Source: an uncultured Bacteroidota bacterium (GTDB taxonomy: Bacteria; Bacteroidota; Bacteroidia; Chitinophagales; Chitinophagaceae). From it: DNA of 17,970 nt. Below, piece after piece: positions 7,520 to 15,610 of the stretch; the first letter of the stretch is position 1; each line of letters begins with the position of its first letter. The notes under the pieces are model-generated. The model was not told the origin of the DNA. It was given only the letters and a program-made list of their open reading frames with translations, and ran no database searches. The position numbers and the translations under genes are program-made. The stretch covers positions 1 to 17,970 of the forward strand of contig CAIJZF010000205.1 in the NCBI GenBank assembly GCA_903825095.1, in the 5' to 3' direction.

Positions 7520-8998
7520 TTAATAAGCCCTTGCAAATAAAACACGTTGTGTAGATGCATTACCTGTTAAAACACATTTTCCATTTTCTAATGGATTGTC
7601 TAAAGGTATACAACGAATAGTGGCCTTTGCTAATTCTTTAATTTTATCTTCTGTTTCTGCACTGCCATCCCAATGTGCGGAAATAAATCCACCCTTGGTA
7701 TCTAATACTTGCATAAACTCTTCCCAAGTTTCTACTTTAGTAATATGTTCGTCGCGGTATTTTTTAGCACGCTCAAATAAATTATTTTGTATTTCTACTA
7801 ATAAATTTTCTACTGTTTGCGTTAAGCCTTCCATTGCCACAGCCGATTTTTCTTTGGTATCACGACGCGCTAATTCAACTTGTTTGTTTTCTAAATCGCG
7901 TGCACCAATAGCAATTCTAATAGGCACTCCTTTTAATTCATACTCTGCAAATTTCCATCCTGGTCTTGCATGATCTGAGTTATCGTACTTCACTCTAATA
8001 CCCGCAGCCTTAAAGGATTTCACCATCTCTCCTACTTTTTCATCTAATACTTGCTTTTGCTCTTCTCCTTTATAAATAGGAACAATGACTACTTGAATTG
8101 GTGCAATGCGCGGAGGTAAAACTAAACCTTCATCATCGCTATGTGTCATTACTAGGCCACCTATTAGTCTTGTGCTCACGCCCCAGCTAGTAGCCCAAAC
8201 ATATTCTTGCTTATTATTCTGATCACTAAATTTAACATCAAATGCTTTCGCAAAGTTTTGTCCTAAGAAATGAGATGTACCTGCTTGCAATGCTTTTCCA
8301 TCCTGCATTAAGGCTTCAATACAATAAGTATCTTCTGCACCTGCAAAACGCTCATTGGCTGTTTTCACTCCTTTTAATACAGGCACTGCCATCCAATTTT
8401 CAACGAAATCGGCATAGACATTCAACATTTGTTTTGTTTCAGCAACAGCTTCTACTGCAGTGGCATGCGCAGTATGTCCTTCCTGCCATAAAAATTCGGC
8501 AGTGCGTAAAAATAAGCGTGTACGCATTTCCCATCTTACCACATTCGCCCATTGATTGACTAAAATGGGTAAATCACGATAAGATTGAATCCAAGTTTTA
8601 TAAGTATTCCAAATAATGGCCTCACTAGTTGGGCGAACAATTAATTCTTCTTCTAATTTCGCTTCTGGATCAACCATTAATTTTCCTTTATTATTAGGAT
8701 CGGCGATTAAACGGTAATGCGTAACTACTGCGCATTCTTTCGCAAAACCTTCGGCATTTTTCTCTTCCGCTTCAAACAGAGATTTAGGCACAAACAAAGG
8801 GAAATAAGCATTTTGGTGACCAGTATCCTTGAACATTTTGTCTAAGACATCGCGCATATTTTCCCATAAAGCATAACCATAAGGCTTAATAACCATACAA
8901 CCTCTAACGGCACTATAGTCCGCTAGTTCGCCTTTAATAACTAGATCATTATACCATTGTGAATAGTCCTGGGCCCTTGTGGTTAGTTCCTTTGCCAT
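7520..8998 (-). CDS. proS: Prolyl-tRNA synthetase, type 3 (eukaryote/archaeon-like)
   Basis: The 492-residue class II synthetase activates proline and charges tRNA-Pro. Visible landmarks are [14 protein letters not shown] near the N-terminus, [10 protein letters not shown] at 121-130, the motif 2 region [20 protein letters not shown] at 153-172, and the motif 3 region [20 protein letters not shown] at about 278-297. The anticodon-binding domain follows from about residue 300. The C-terminal domain ends in RVLFARAY, with the terminal Tyr typical of the archaeal/eukaryotic type. The large editing insertion (INS) of standard bacterial ProRS is absent, so Ala-tRNA-Pro editing would have to be done in trans. 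This type is usual in Bacteroidota. It is first in a likely operon with truB and has an exact -7 box and a leader hairpin upstream. Confidence 0.96.
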   Translation of the reverse strand: MAKELTTRAQDYSQWYNDLVIKGELADYSAVRGCMVIKPYGYALWENMRDVLDKMFKDTGHQNAYFPLFVPKSLFEAEEKNAEGFAKECAVVTHYRLIADPNNKGKLMVDPEAKLEEELIVRPTSEAIIWNTYKTWIQSYRDLPILVNQWANVVRWEMRTRLFLRTAEFLWQEGHTAHATAVEAVAETKQMLNVYADFVENWMAVPVLKGVKTANERFAGAEDTYCIEALMQDGKALQAGTSHFLGQNFAKAFDVKFSDQNNKQEYVWATSWGVSTRLIGGLVMTHSDDEGLVLPPRIAPIQVVIVPIYKGEEQKQVLDEKVGEMVKSFKAAGIRVKYDNSDHARPGWKFAEYELKGVPIRIAIGARDLENKQVELARRDTKEKSAVAMEGLTQTVENLLVEIQNNLFERAKKYRDEHITKVETWEEFMQVLDTKGGFISAHWDGSAETEDKIKELAKATIRCIPLDNPLENGKCVLTGNASTQRVLFARAY

Positions 8999-9036
8999 CT
9001 TAAAAATCTTAACAATTTTATAGTAATAATTTTAAT

Positions 9037-9071
9037 GTACGAAAAACGCTCTATATTGTATTTTTCGGTAC
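9037..9071 (-). promoter_or_regulatory. Hairpin in the proS 5' leader
   Basis: On the minus strand GTACCGAAAAA (9071-9061) can pair with TTTTTCGTAC (9046-9037), giving 7 plus 3 base pairs with one bulged C and a 14-base loop. It falls within the roughly 78-base leader implied by the -7 box at 9083-9090. No known riboswitch is recognised; it could be a regulatory leader or chance AT-rich pairing. Confidence 0.35.
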
Positions 9072-9082
9072 CTTCATACTAG

Positions 9083-9090
9083 CAAATGTA
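9083..9090 (-). promoter_or_regulatory. -7 box of the proS-truB operon
   Basis: TACATTTG on the minus strand matches TAnnTTTG exactly. Transcription would start near 9077, leaving a leader of about 78 bases before the proS ATG. No TTG is present at the -33 distance. Confidence 0.55.
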
Positions 9091-9130
9091 TGCTAATTAA
9101 GGGGCATATAAAAACCTAAAACTTACGAAA

Positions 9131-10258
9131 ATGAACACGCAAAAAACTAACACTTATTTAAGGCTAATAGCCATAGGCATAGTGGCTTTTAGTTTTTTTG
9201 GTACCAGCTGTACGAGTTTACAACAAGCTACAAGCGTTGCTACCGATGATTTGTATTTCACTCCTAATAATAAAGTAGTGAGCACGGAAAAATTAGTGGC
9301 CGCTGAAAAGGCAGAAAATGGAATGGCTCAAGATGAAGAATATCAAGAATATCAAAACTATCAAGACGACCGTTATTTAAGATTAAAAGTAGCCAACAGA
9401 AACCGCTGGTCAACTATTGACGATTATGGTTACTGGAATAACCCAAGTTTTAATATGGGATTTGGAATGGGTTGGGGCGGATGGGCTGGTGCCTATGGTG
9501 GTTGGGGTTATGATCCTTTCTGGGGTGGTTATGGTGGATGGGGTGGTTATGGCGGATGGGCTGGTGGATATGGAGGATTTGGTGGATGGGGCTATGATCC
9601 TTTCTGGGGTGGTTATGGTGGATGGGGTGGATGGGGAGGATTAGGTTACGGCGGCTTTGGTTATGGTGGATTTGGATATGGTGGATGGGCAGGTTTAGGG
9701 TATGGCGGCTTTGGATATGGTGGATTTGGATATGGTGGATTTGGATATGGTGGATTAGGTTACGGTGGGTGGAACCCTTATGGTGGAATACATTATAATG
9801 GTGGTGGTGGATATTTAAATAATGGAGGAAGACCTTATCAATCTCCAACTGTAGTAAGAGCAAGTCCTTCAACTATTAATGCTTATAGAAATAACCGTGG
9901 TTATAATAATACCAATAATAGTGTAAATACCACAACAGGTAATACAAGATATACAAGCAACCCAACATTGAATAGCAATTTTGGAAATTTAATGAAGCGT
10001 GTTGTTACAAGTAATAGCAATGCAAATTATGCCAATAGCTATGACCGCCCTGCTCGTTATTTTTCTAATAACAATAACTACAATGGTGGCAATCAAAATC
10101 AAACCAGTAGCAGCAATAACAATAGATCAACTTACCAAACCAATAGCAGCAATAACAACAGCAATAATAGTGGCAATAGCAATGCTGGTGGAAGAAGTGC
10201 TGGTTTTAATAGCGCTGGTAGCAGTTCAAGCAGTCCTCGTGCTGCAAGAATTCCATAA
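9131..10258 (+). CDS. Predicted lipoprotein with glycine/aromatic repeats
   Basis: I do not recognise a named family. The 375-residue protein starts with a lipoprotein-like signal (SFFGTSC, probable lipid-anchored Cys27), so it should be exported and membrane-bound. Residues 28-108 form a mixed polar region with DDLYFTPNN, a segment I associate with hypothetical Bacteroidota lipoproteins. Residues about 109-218 are almost only Gly, Tyr, Trp and Phe: two 28-residue repeats containing GYDPFWGGYGGWGG, then eight GYGG(F/W/L) units. Residues 219-375 are rich in Asn, Ser and Gly and probably disordered. Such Gly-aromatic tracts occur in adhesive, silk-like or self-associating proteins, but a function here is inference. 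A FadL-like barrel gene follows 75 bases later on the same strand; upstream it diverges from proS. Confidence 0.8.
   Translation: MNTQKTNTYLRLIAIGIVAFSFFGTSCTSLQQATSVATDDLYFTPNNKVVSTEKLVAAEKAENGMAQDEEYQEYQNYQDDRYLRLKVANRNRWSTIDDYGYWNNPSFNMGFGMGWGGWAGAYGGWGYDPFWGGYGGWGGYGGWAGGYGGFGGWGYDPFWGGYGGWGGWGGLGYGGFGYGGFGYGGWAGLGYGGFGYGGFGYGGFGYGGLGYGGWNPYGGIHYNGGGGYLNNGGRPYQSPTVVRASPSTINAYRNNRGYNNTNNSVNTTTGNTRYTSNPTLNSNFGNLMKRVVTSNSNANYANSYDRPARYFSNNNNYNGGNQNQTSSSNNNRSTYQTNSSNNNSNNSGNSNAGGRSAGFNSAGSSSSSPRAARIP
9509..9630 (+). repeat. 84-bp coding repeat with 38-bp identical cores
   Basis: The 38-base sequence at 9509-9546, starting TATGATCCTTTCTGGGG, recurs unchanged at 9593-9630, 84 bases later. In the protein this is a 28-residue unit containing GYDPFWGGYGGWGG. 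Identity at third codon positions suggests a recent tandem duplication. Confidence 0.9.
9644..9772 (+). repeat. 15-bp tandem repeat encoding GYGG(F/W/L)
   Basis: Eight 15-base units of the form GGATATGGTGGATTT, with small variations, are interrupted once by 9 bases encoding Ala-Gly-Leu. The middle units are nearly identical, so the array should be prone to slippage. Every change by one unit keeps the reading frame. Confidence 0.92.
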
Positions 10259-10333
10259 GCCAATTATTGGAACTAGTATTTTTTTTAGCAGTAAGTTGTA
10301 GAGGTAAGTTTTTTAAAAATCAAAGTATCAATT

Positions 10334-11884
10334 ATGAAGAAATTATTTTTTTTAATATTAATGGGATCTAGTTTAACCATGTATGCACAAGAACCAGAAG
10401 ATGGGCTTCGCCTTTCTTGGTTTGCACCTAGTGGAACAGCTAGAAGCAATGCCTTAGGTGGAGCAATGGGATCTTTAGGAGGTGATTTATCTTCTAATCA
10501 TATTAACCCAGCAGGATTAGGCTTCTATAAGTCTAGTGAACTATTGTTAACACCTAAGTTCTTAGTGCAAACAAATAATTTCACTTACAGAGGAACAAGT
10601 TCTTCTTCTACCGATTCAAAATCTAATTTTGGTTCAGTGGGTATGGTATTTGCAGACGGACAAAAAAGAAATAATTGGACAAGCACTGCCTTCTCTATTA
10701 CTTATAACCAAATTGCGAATTACAATAACCACTCTAGTTTTGGAGGGAAGAATAATTTCAGCAGTTTGTCTGAAAAATATTTAGAAGAATTAGTGGGTGA
10801 CCAAGCCGATACCAATGCAGCCTTAGGCAATTATATTTTTGGAAGCTCCCTTGCTTTTAGAACTTATTTAGTGGACACCACTGCCAATGCAAAAGGTTTT
10901 GTGAATGGCTACCAAAGCTTAGTGCCAATTTCTTCTGGTGTTAACCAGTCTTATGATGCAATCACTACTGGAAGCTATGACGAACTTGCTTTTGGATGGG
11001 GTGGAAATATGGAAGACAAATTATACTTAGGAGCAAGTTTAGTCTTGCCCATGATTAACTATACCAAAAGCCTTACTTATTCTGAAGCAGATGCAACTTC
11101 TAATCCAGATAATAATTTTAGTGCCTTTGTTTTAGATGAACATTTTTCTTCAAGAGGTTGGGGTTTGGGAGCTAAATTAGGTATCATCTATAAGCCTGAA
11201 GCTTTTTTAAGAGTAGGTTTTACTTTGCATACACCTCAAGTCATTTCTTTTAGAGATCAAATGAGCGCGAGCATGACAACCAATACTGAAAAGTATGCAG
11301 GTATACAGTCGGTGAGTTCTAGTGAATTAAACAATGGTTACCCTGGTACAAGAGAATATACAGTGTCAACTCCTACAAAGGCAATATTTAGCACTAGCTA
11401 CTTTTTTGCAGCTCCTGGCAAACCAACACAACCACTTGGTTTTATTTCTGCTGACTTAGAATTTGTAAACTATGCAGCCACTCGTTTTTATTCCAATAAC
11501 TACGATAAAGCCACTTCCGATTATTATAATTTAATAAACGATGTAGTAAAAGCTTCTTATAAAAACAATATTAATTTTAAAGTAGGTTCTGAAATAAAGT
11601 TAAATGGTAACTGGATGGTAAGAGGCGGTGCTGCTTATTATGGTTCTCCTTATAAAGACGATTTTAAAGATGAGAATGGAAAAATATTAGTTAAGCCTTC
11701 AAGGATGGTATTGAGTGGTGGTATTGGATACAGAACCAATAGAAACTTTATCGACTTCACTATTGTTAGCTCTAGCACTAAAGATGCAGTATTCCCTTAT
11801 CGTTTAAATGACAAGCCTAATACTTATGCAAGTTTAACTGCTAACCAATTAATATTTAATATTGGATACGGAATAAGATTCTAA
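10334..11884 (+). CDS. OmpP1/FadL/TodX-like outer-membrane transport protein
   Basis: The 516-residue product has a cleavable signal peptide (MKKLFFLILMGSSLTMYAQ) and then the N-terminal block SGTARSNALGGAMGSLGGDL followed by NPAGLGFYKSSE. This block is shared by FadL/OmpP1-like barrels, whose N-terminus forms a plug in the pore. The remainder is rich in alternating aromatic strands (WGLGAKLGIIYKP, LRVGFTLHTP, FIDFTIV) and ends LIFNIGYGIRF with a C-terminal Phe, the signal for barrel insertion by the BAM complex. FadL relatives pass long-chain fatty acids or hydrophobic compounds across the outer membrane; the substrate here is unknown. A PorV-like role is less likely but cannot be excluded by eye. 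It follows the repeat lipoprotein gene by 75 bases, possibly in one transcript. Confidence 0.82.
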   Translation: MKKLFFLILMGSSLTMYAQEPEDGLRLSWFAPSGTARSNALGGAMGSLGGDLSSNHINPAGLGFYKSSELLLTPKFLVQTNNFTYRGTSSSSTDSKSNFGSVGMVFADGQKRNNWTSTAFSITYNQIANYNNHSSFGGKNNFSSLSEKYLEELVGDQADTNAALGNYIFGSSLAFRTYLVDTTANAKGFVNGYQSLVPISSGVNQSYDAITTGSYDELAFGWGGNMEDKLYLGASLVLPMINYTKSLTYSEADATSNPDNNFSAFVLDEHFSSRGWGLGAKLGIIYKPEAFLRVGFTLHTPQVISFRDQMSASMTTNTEKYAGIQSVSSSELNNGYPGTREYTVSTPTKAIFSTSYFFAAPGKPTQPLGFISADLEFVNYAATRFYSNNYDKATSDYYNLINDVVKASYKNNINFKVGSEIKLNGNWMVRGGAAYYGSPYKDDFKDENGKILVKPSRMVLSGGIGYRTNRNFIDFTIVSSSTKDAVFPYRLNDKPNTYASLTANQLIFNIGYGIRF

Positions 11885-11964
11885 TTAATTACATAAAAAG
11901 AGAATAGCTTAAAAACAATAAGACTAAAAGAGATTAAATTTATAAGAATTCAAACTTCTATAAA

Positions 11965-12001
11965 TAAAAAAAACCTTCCCAATTTTGGGAAGGTTTTTTT
12001 T
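11965..12001. terminator. Bidirectional intrinsic terminator
   Basis: CCTTCCC (11974-11980) and GGGAAGG (11987-11993) form a stem that can extend by two A-T pairs. It is flanked by an A-run on the left and a T-run on the right, so it has a U-tail on both strands. It serves the FadL-like gene (+) and the M16 operon (-), which converge here. Confidence 0.93.
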
Positions 12002-12055
12002 ATAAGATCTAAGAGAATAAGAAATAGATTTTTAAGAAATCTTGTAGAATATTTC

Positions 12056-14122
12056 TTACTTCATATCGCTTGTCTTTAATCCTTGGTTCATTTTAATGTC
12101 GGTGTATTTCACATTAATTTTCATCTGACCCATATCAATAAGCATTTCTGCAGGAATTTGCACTCCATTAATTGCTTGATAGCCGCTGTAAAATTGTTGT
12201 TGTGTTACTGTTCCTCTACCTGGCACTTCTTCAGATTTAGCTGTTTTTACTAATAAGAATGTTTTAGCATCATAAAAACGGTGTGATACTTTTTTAGAAG
12301 GCGTTGTAAGTTCAACATCAATAGCATCATTGCCATTCACTTTTTCACCACCTACAATTTTTATACCATAACCTTTTGTAAGGTATAATTGCTCTGGCAC
12401 AAGGGTAGCAGATTCATCTAAGCCTTCTTTTAAATCATCAGTAATAGGCGCTTCTTGTCCTTGTTGAGAAATTGAATACTTGCCATCCACCACTGATTGC
12501 TTCATAATAGCCATACCACCCATTGACATGGTAGTTACTGAATTACCTGGCATTACAATAGTTTGTTTCATTTCTAAAGACTGACCCATTAAACTTGCTG
12601 TACCTTTCAATTGAACGTCCTTAACATTAGCAATAGCATCTTTAGAACCTATCGCAGCTATTACTTTTTCCATTAAAGCTGCAGGTGTTAAACTAGCATC
12701 TGCTTTAACTTCTGTTGGTGCAGCTACTTCATTCCCCTCAATATCAAAATATTTAACTGGACCATATTTTTCTAAGCCTTTAGCAATTTGTTTTGCATTA
12801 CCTACAATCACAATATGCATTTTAGCAGGGTTCAATAAAGCAGTCGCTACATTTTGTACTTTTTGAGCATCTACCGCTGCTAAATTGGTTAAGTATTTTT
12901 GATAATAATCCTCAGGTAAATGATTTACTGCAATGGATAAAGCAAAATTAGCAATGGTGTTAGGACTCTCTAAAGAACGGGCAAAACCACCCGCTAAATA
13001 ATTCTTCATACGGCTTAATTCTGTATCACCCACTTTCGTATTACGAATAATATTTAATTCATTTAATATTTCTTGAATAGAGCTATCTGTTTTTTCATTT
13101 CTCACAGAAGCCTCGGCACTGAACATACCTATTTGTTTACTAGGAGAAATAGAAGAGTAAGCACCATATGTAAAGCCATGCTTCTCACGTAAGTTGGCAA
13201 ATAGTCTTCCAGAGAAACCTCCTCCTAATATATTATTCATCACATTAGAAGGAATATCATTGGGTGAACCTTTTAATAAATTAACAGTTGAAGCTACGGC
13301 TACGACGCTTTGAACAGAGGCTGGTCTATCCACAATGGCCACATAAGTTGTAGCAGGAATAGCTGGCTTCTCATATACAGGCTGTATAAATGTTCCCTTG
13401 GCCCAAGTACCGAAATTCTTTTCAGCTAGCGCCTTAGCGTTAGCGGGATCTATATCTCCTACAAATACTAAATAAGCATTATTAGGAATCCAATAGGTTT
13501 TAATAAAGTTTTTTACATCATCCACTTTAATCGCATTCACTGTTTTAGTGGTCGTAATTTCTCCAAATGCATGGTTCGCACCATACACTAATTTCTTCAT
13601 TACATTATTAGAAATAGCATCTGCATCATCTTTACTAGATTCAATACCAGATAAAGTTTGCTTTCTTACTTTTTCTAATTCATCACTAGATAAAGCTGGG
13701 CGCAAAATTACTTCCGCCATTAACTCCATTAATTTGGGAAAATTATTTTTTAATGAGCTCACCGAAGCGGACCCACTAGAGGTAGATAAGCTACCTCCTA
13801 AAAATTCAACCGCTTCGTCTAACTCCGCTTTTGACTTTGTAGCAGTTCCTCTTTTAAGTAATTGGCCCGACATATCAGCTAGACCTGCTTTATCCCCTTC
13901 TTTAAAACCATCTACGTCTAAAGCTAATGTAGCTGTGACTTTTGGAAGTTTTGTATTTTTCACTACAAATACTTGTAAGCCGTTGGCCAATGTAAATTTA
14001 ACAGGGCTGGCCACTTGGATTAAAGGTGCCTTACCTGGCGCGGGCGACTTAGTTCTATCTACTGATTGTGCCATTGAAAAGAAGGGCACAAATAATAAAA
14101 CACTGAATATATATTTTTTCAT
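12056..14122 (-). CDS. M16 peptidase-like subunit without zinc site, with extra C-terminal domain
   Basis: The 688-residue exported protein (signal peptide MKKYIFSVLLFVPFFSMAQ) has two M16 halves over about residues 40-470. Where active M16 enzymes have HxxEH, this one has Asp83-Met-Ser-Gly86-Gln87, so it cannot bind zinc. It keeps the Arg/Tyr pair of the second half in ANLREKHGFTYGAYSS (about 309-325), used by M16B partners for substrate binding. Residues about 480-688 are an added domain with beta-rich segments (VKDVQLKGTASLMGQSLEMK, FYDAKTFLLVKTAKSEEVPG) that recall LolA/LppX-like lipoprotein-carrier folds; that resemblance is tentative. It starts 34 bases after the active M16 gene ends, so the two are probably co-transcribed and form a heterodimer. 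The shared terminator follows. Confidence 0.9.
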   Translation of the reverse strand: MKKYIFSVLLFVPFFSMAQSVDRTKSPAPGKAPLIQVASPVKFTLANGLQVFVVKNTKLPKVTATLALDVDGFKEGDKAGLADMSGQLLKRGTATKSKAELDEAVEFLGGSLSTSSGSASVSSLKNNFPKLMELMAEVILRPALSSDELEKVRKQTLSGIESSKDDADAISNNVMKKLVYGANHAFGEITTTKTVNAIKVDDVKNFIKTYWIPNNAYLVFVGDIDPANAKALAEKNFGTWAKGTFIQPVYEKPAIPATTYVAIVDRPASVQSVVAVASTVNLLKGSPNDIPSNVMNNILGGGFSGRLFANLREKHGFTYGAYSSISPSKQIGMFSAEASVRNEKTDSSIQEILNELNIIRNTKVGDTELSRMKNYLAGGFARSLESPNTIANFALSIAVNHLPEDYYQKYLTNLAAVDAQKVQNVATALLNPAKMHIVIVGNAKQIAKGLEKYGPVKYFDIEGNEVAAPTEVKADASLTPAALMEKVIAAIGSKDAIANVKDVQLKGTASLMGQSLEMKQTIVMPGNSVTTMSMGGMAIMKQSVVDGKYSISQQGQEAPITDDLKEGLDESATLVPEQLYLTKGYGIKIVGGEKVNGNDAIDVELTTPSKKVSHRFYDAKTFLLVKTAKSEEVPGRGTVTQQQFYSGYQAINGVQIPAEMLIDMGQMKINVKYTDIKMNQGLKTSDMK

Positions 14123-14156
14123 AAAATTATTTTTTTGATGCTTTGAATAGCCTTAA

Positions 14157-15485
14157 TTATTTAGTTGTTTTTGCTTTTGGTAAATAATGAAGCACTACCC
14201 TGTTCTCTTTATTCAAATACTTTTTAGCCACTTTTAAAACATCTTCTCTAGTTACTTTATTGTACTTCTCTAATTCTGTATTAATTAAATTGGCATCACC
14301 AAAATACACTTCATTATTCGCTAAGCTCTCTGCAATACCTGCCATAGTTGCTTTACTATCTACTAAGTCAGTAGTAATTTGGTTTTTTACTTTTTGAAAT
14401 TCACGCTCTCCCACTAAATCCAATTTTAAACCATTCACAACGCTATCCATGCTCTCTTCTAAAGTTTCTACCTTAACACCCATATTGGCAACTGTCAAAG
14501 CAATGAATAATCCATCGTCTTCATTGAAAAAAGGAACCGATTGTGCCGCTACAGCTAATTGTTTTGAATCTACCAAGGTTTTATTCATTCTAGAAGATGC
14601 TCCTCCTGATAAAATGGTAGATAAGACATTGAAGGCATAATACTCATCCCCTCCTTGCTTAGGTGCACGATAGGCATGTAATACGGCAGGTAACTGAATA
14701 TTGTCATATACATTATCACGCACTTCACCACCCAAAGGAGGTTCTTTAATACTAGGTCTATTAATAGCTAATGTTCCTTTAGCAATAGGGCCAAAATAAG
14801 CCTCAATTTTTTTCTTTAATTCAGGTATATTGATATCTCCTGCAATAGATAAAACACAATTATTAGGTACATAATAAGTTTTATAAAACTGAATAAACTC
14901 CTCTAATTTGGCAGCATTTAAATGATCCATACTTCCAATAGGCGACCATTTGTAAGGATGCACTTTATAAGCTCTTATAAGAATTTCATTTAAAAAAGAA
15001 CCATATGGACGGTTATCTATTCTTTGACGCTTTTCTTCTTTCACCACCTCGCGTTGAGTATTTACTCCAATTTGTTCAATTTTAGCATGCATCATACGCT
15101 CACTTTCTAACCAAAGACCAAGGTCAACTTGGTTAGAAGGAAGAAGTTCATAATAAAAAGTACGGTCTTGAGAAGTATTTGCATTTAAAGCACCACCCGC
15201 ATTGGTTACATACTTATCAAACTCACCTCTTTTAATATTATCTGTTCCTTCAAATAATAAATGTTCAAAGAAATGCGCAAATCCTGTTCTTGCAGTGTCT
15301 TCATTTTTTGAACCTACATGATATAATGCTGTTACTGCCACTACAGGTGCAGAATGATCTTCATGTAAAATAATTTTTAACCCATTAGGTAAAGTATATT
15401 TTTCAAATTTGATGGTTTGGCTTTTTGCCAAAGTCCCAGTCATTAAAAAAAGACTTACCAATAGGAAGCTTCCTAATTTTTGCAT
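14157..15485 (-). CDS. M16 family zinc peptidase (catalytic subunit)
   Basis: The 442-residue protein starts with a signal peptide (MQKLGSFLLVSLFLMTGTLA) and is expected in the periplasm. GFAHFFEHLLFEGT carries the inverted zinc motif HxxEH at 71-75, and the third ligand lies about 75 residues later in EVVKEEKR (Glu150 or Glu151), as in pitrilysin/MPP-type enzymes. These peptidases degrade peptides or process unfolded proteins. The second-half segment that usually holds the Arg/Tyr pair reads LVDSKQLAVAAQS, without either residue, and the neighbour downstream supplies them. The frame is open up to 15584, but ATG 15485 is chosen because it gives a clean signal peptide. The earlier start adds 33 residues with no family match. 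Confidence 0.93.
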   Translation of the reverse strand: MQKLGSFLLVSLFLMTGTLAKSQTIKFEKYTLPNGLKIILHEDHSAPVVAVTALYHVGSKNEDTARTGFAHFFEHLLFEGTDNIKRGEFDKYVTNAGGALNANTSQDRTFYYELLPSNQVDLGLWLESERMMHAKIEQIGVNTQREVVKEEKRQRIDNRPYGSFLNEILIRAYKVHPYKWSPIGSMDHLNAAKLEEFIQFYKTYYVPNNCVLSIAGDINIPELKKKIEAYFGPIAKGTLAINRPSIKEPPLGGEVRDNVYDNIQLPAVLHAYRAPKQGGDEYYAFNVLSTILSGGASSRMNKTLVDSKQLAVAAQSVPFFNEDDGLFIALTVANMGVKVETLEESMDSVVNGLKLDLVGEREFQKVKNQITTDLVDSKATMAGIAESLANNEVYFGDANLINTELEKYNKVTREDVLKVAKKYLNKENRVVLHYLPKAKTTK

Positions 15486-15503
15486 ACTTATGTTTTTAAA
15501 GTA

Positions 15504-15532
15504 AAAATGTAATGAATATACCATTGTATCAA
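15504..15532 (-). promoter_or_regulatory. Possible promoter of the M16 pair
   Basis: On the minus strand TTG (15532-15530) and TACATTTT (15511-15504) are 18 bases apart, close to the Bacteroidota -33/-7 layout. The -7 box differs from TAnnTTTG in its last base. A start near 15498 would leave a leader of about 13 bases before ATG 15485. Confidence 0.4.
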
Positions 15533-15610
15533 TAGCTATATTATGGAATAAAAATAACAATATTTTGAATGGGTTTAGTTTCAAATATGTTAATTTCTAT
15601 AAATCTTATA

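Noticed and set aside
7489..7560. Longer N-terminus of TruB starting at ATG 7560
   Set aside because: It would overlap proS by 41 bases and adds 24 residues that do not fit the family; ATG 7488 gives the usual start.
9644..9772. Regularly spaced repeats that could suggest a CRISPR array
   Set aside because: The 15-base units are contiguous, have no unique spacers and encode an in-frame GYGG repeat; no cas genes are present.
9450..9872. Open frame on the minus strand rich in His, Ile and Gln across the glycine repeat region
   Set aside because: It is the mirror of the G/T-rich repeat codons on the plus strand, has no export or domain signal and no start context; the plus-strand frame has a clear lipoprotein signal.
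13548..14138. Long plus-strand open frame opposite the M16-like subunit
   Set aside because: It is a shadow of the minus-strand gene, whose signal peptide and M16 motifs are clear.
15486..15584. Longer N-terminus of the catalytic M16 peptidase
   Set aside because: The extra 33 residues put sequence ahead of a good signal peptide and cover the likely promoter; ATG 15485 is the better start.
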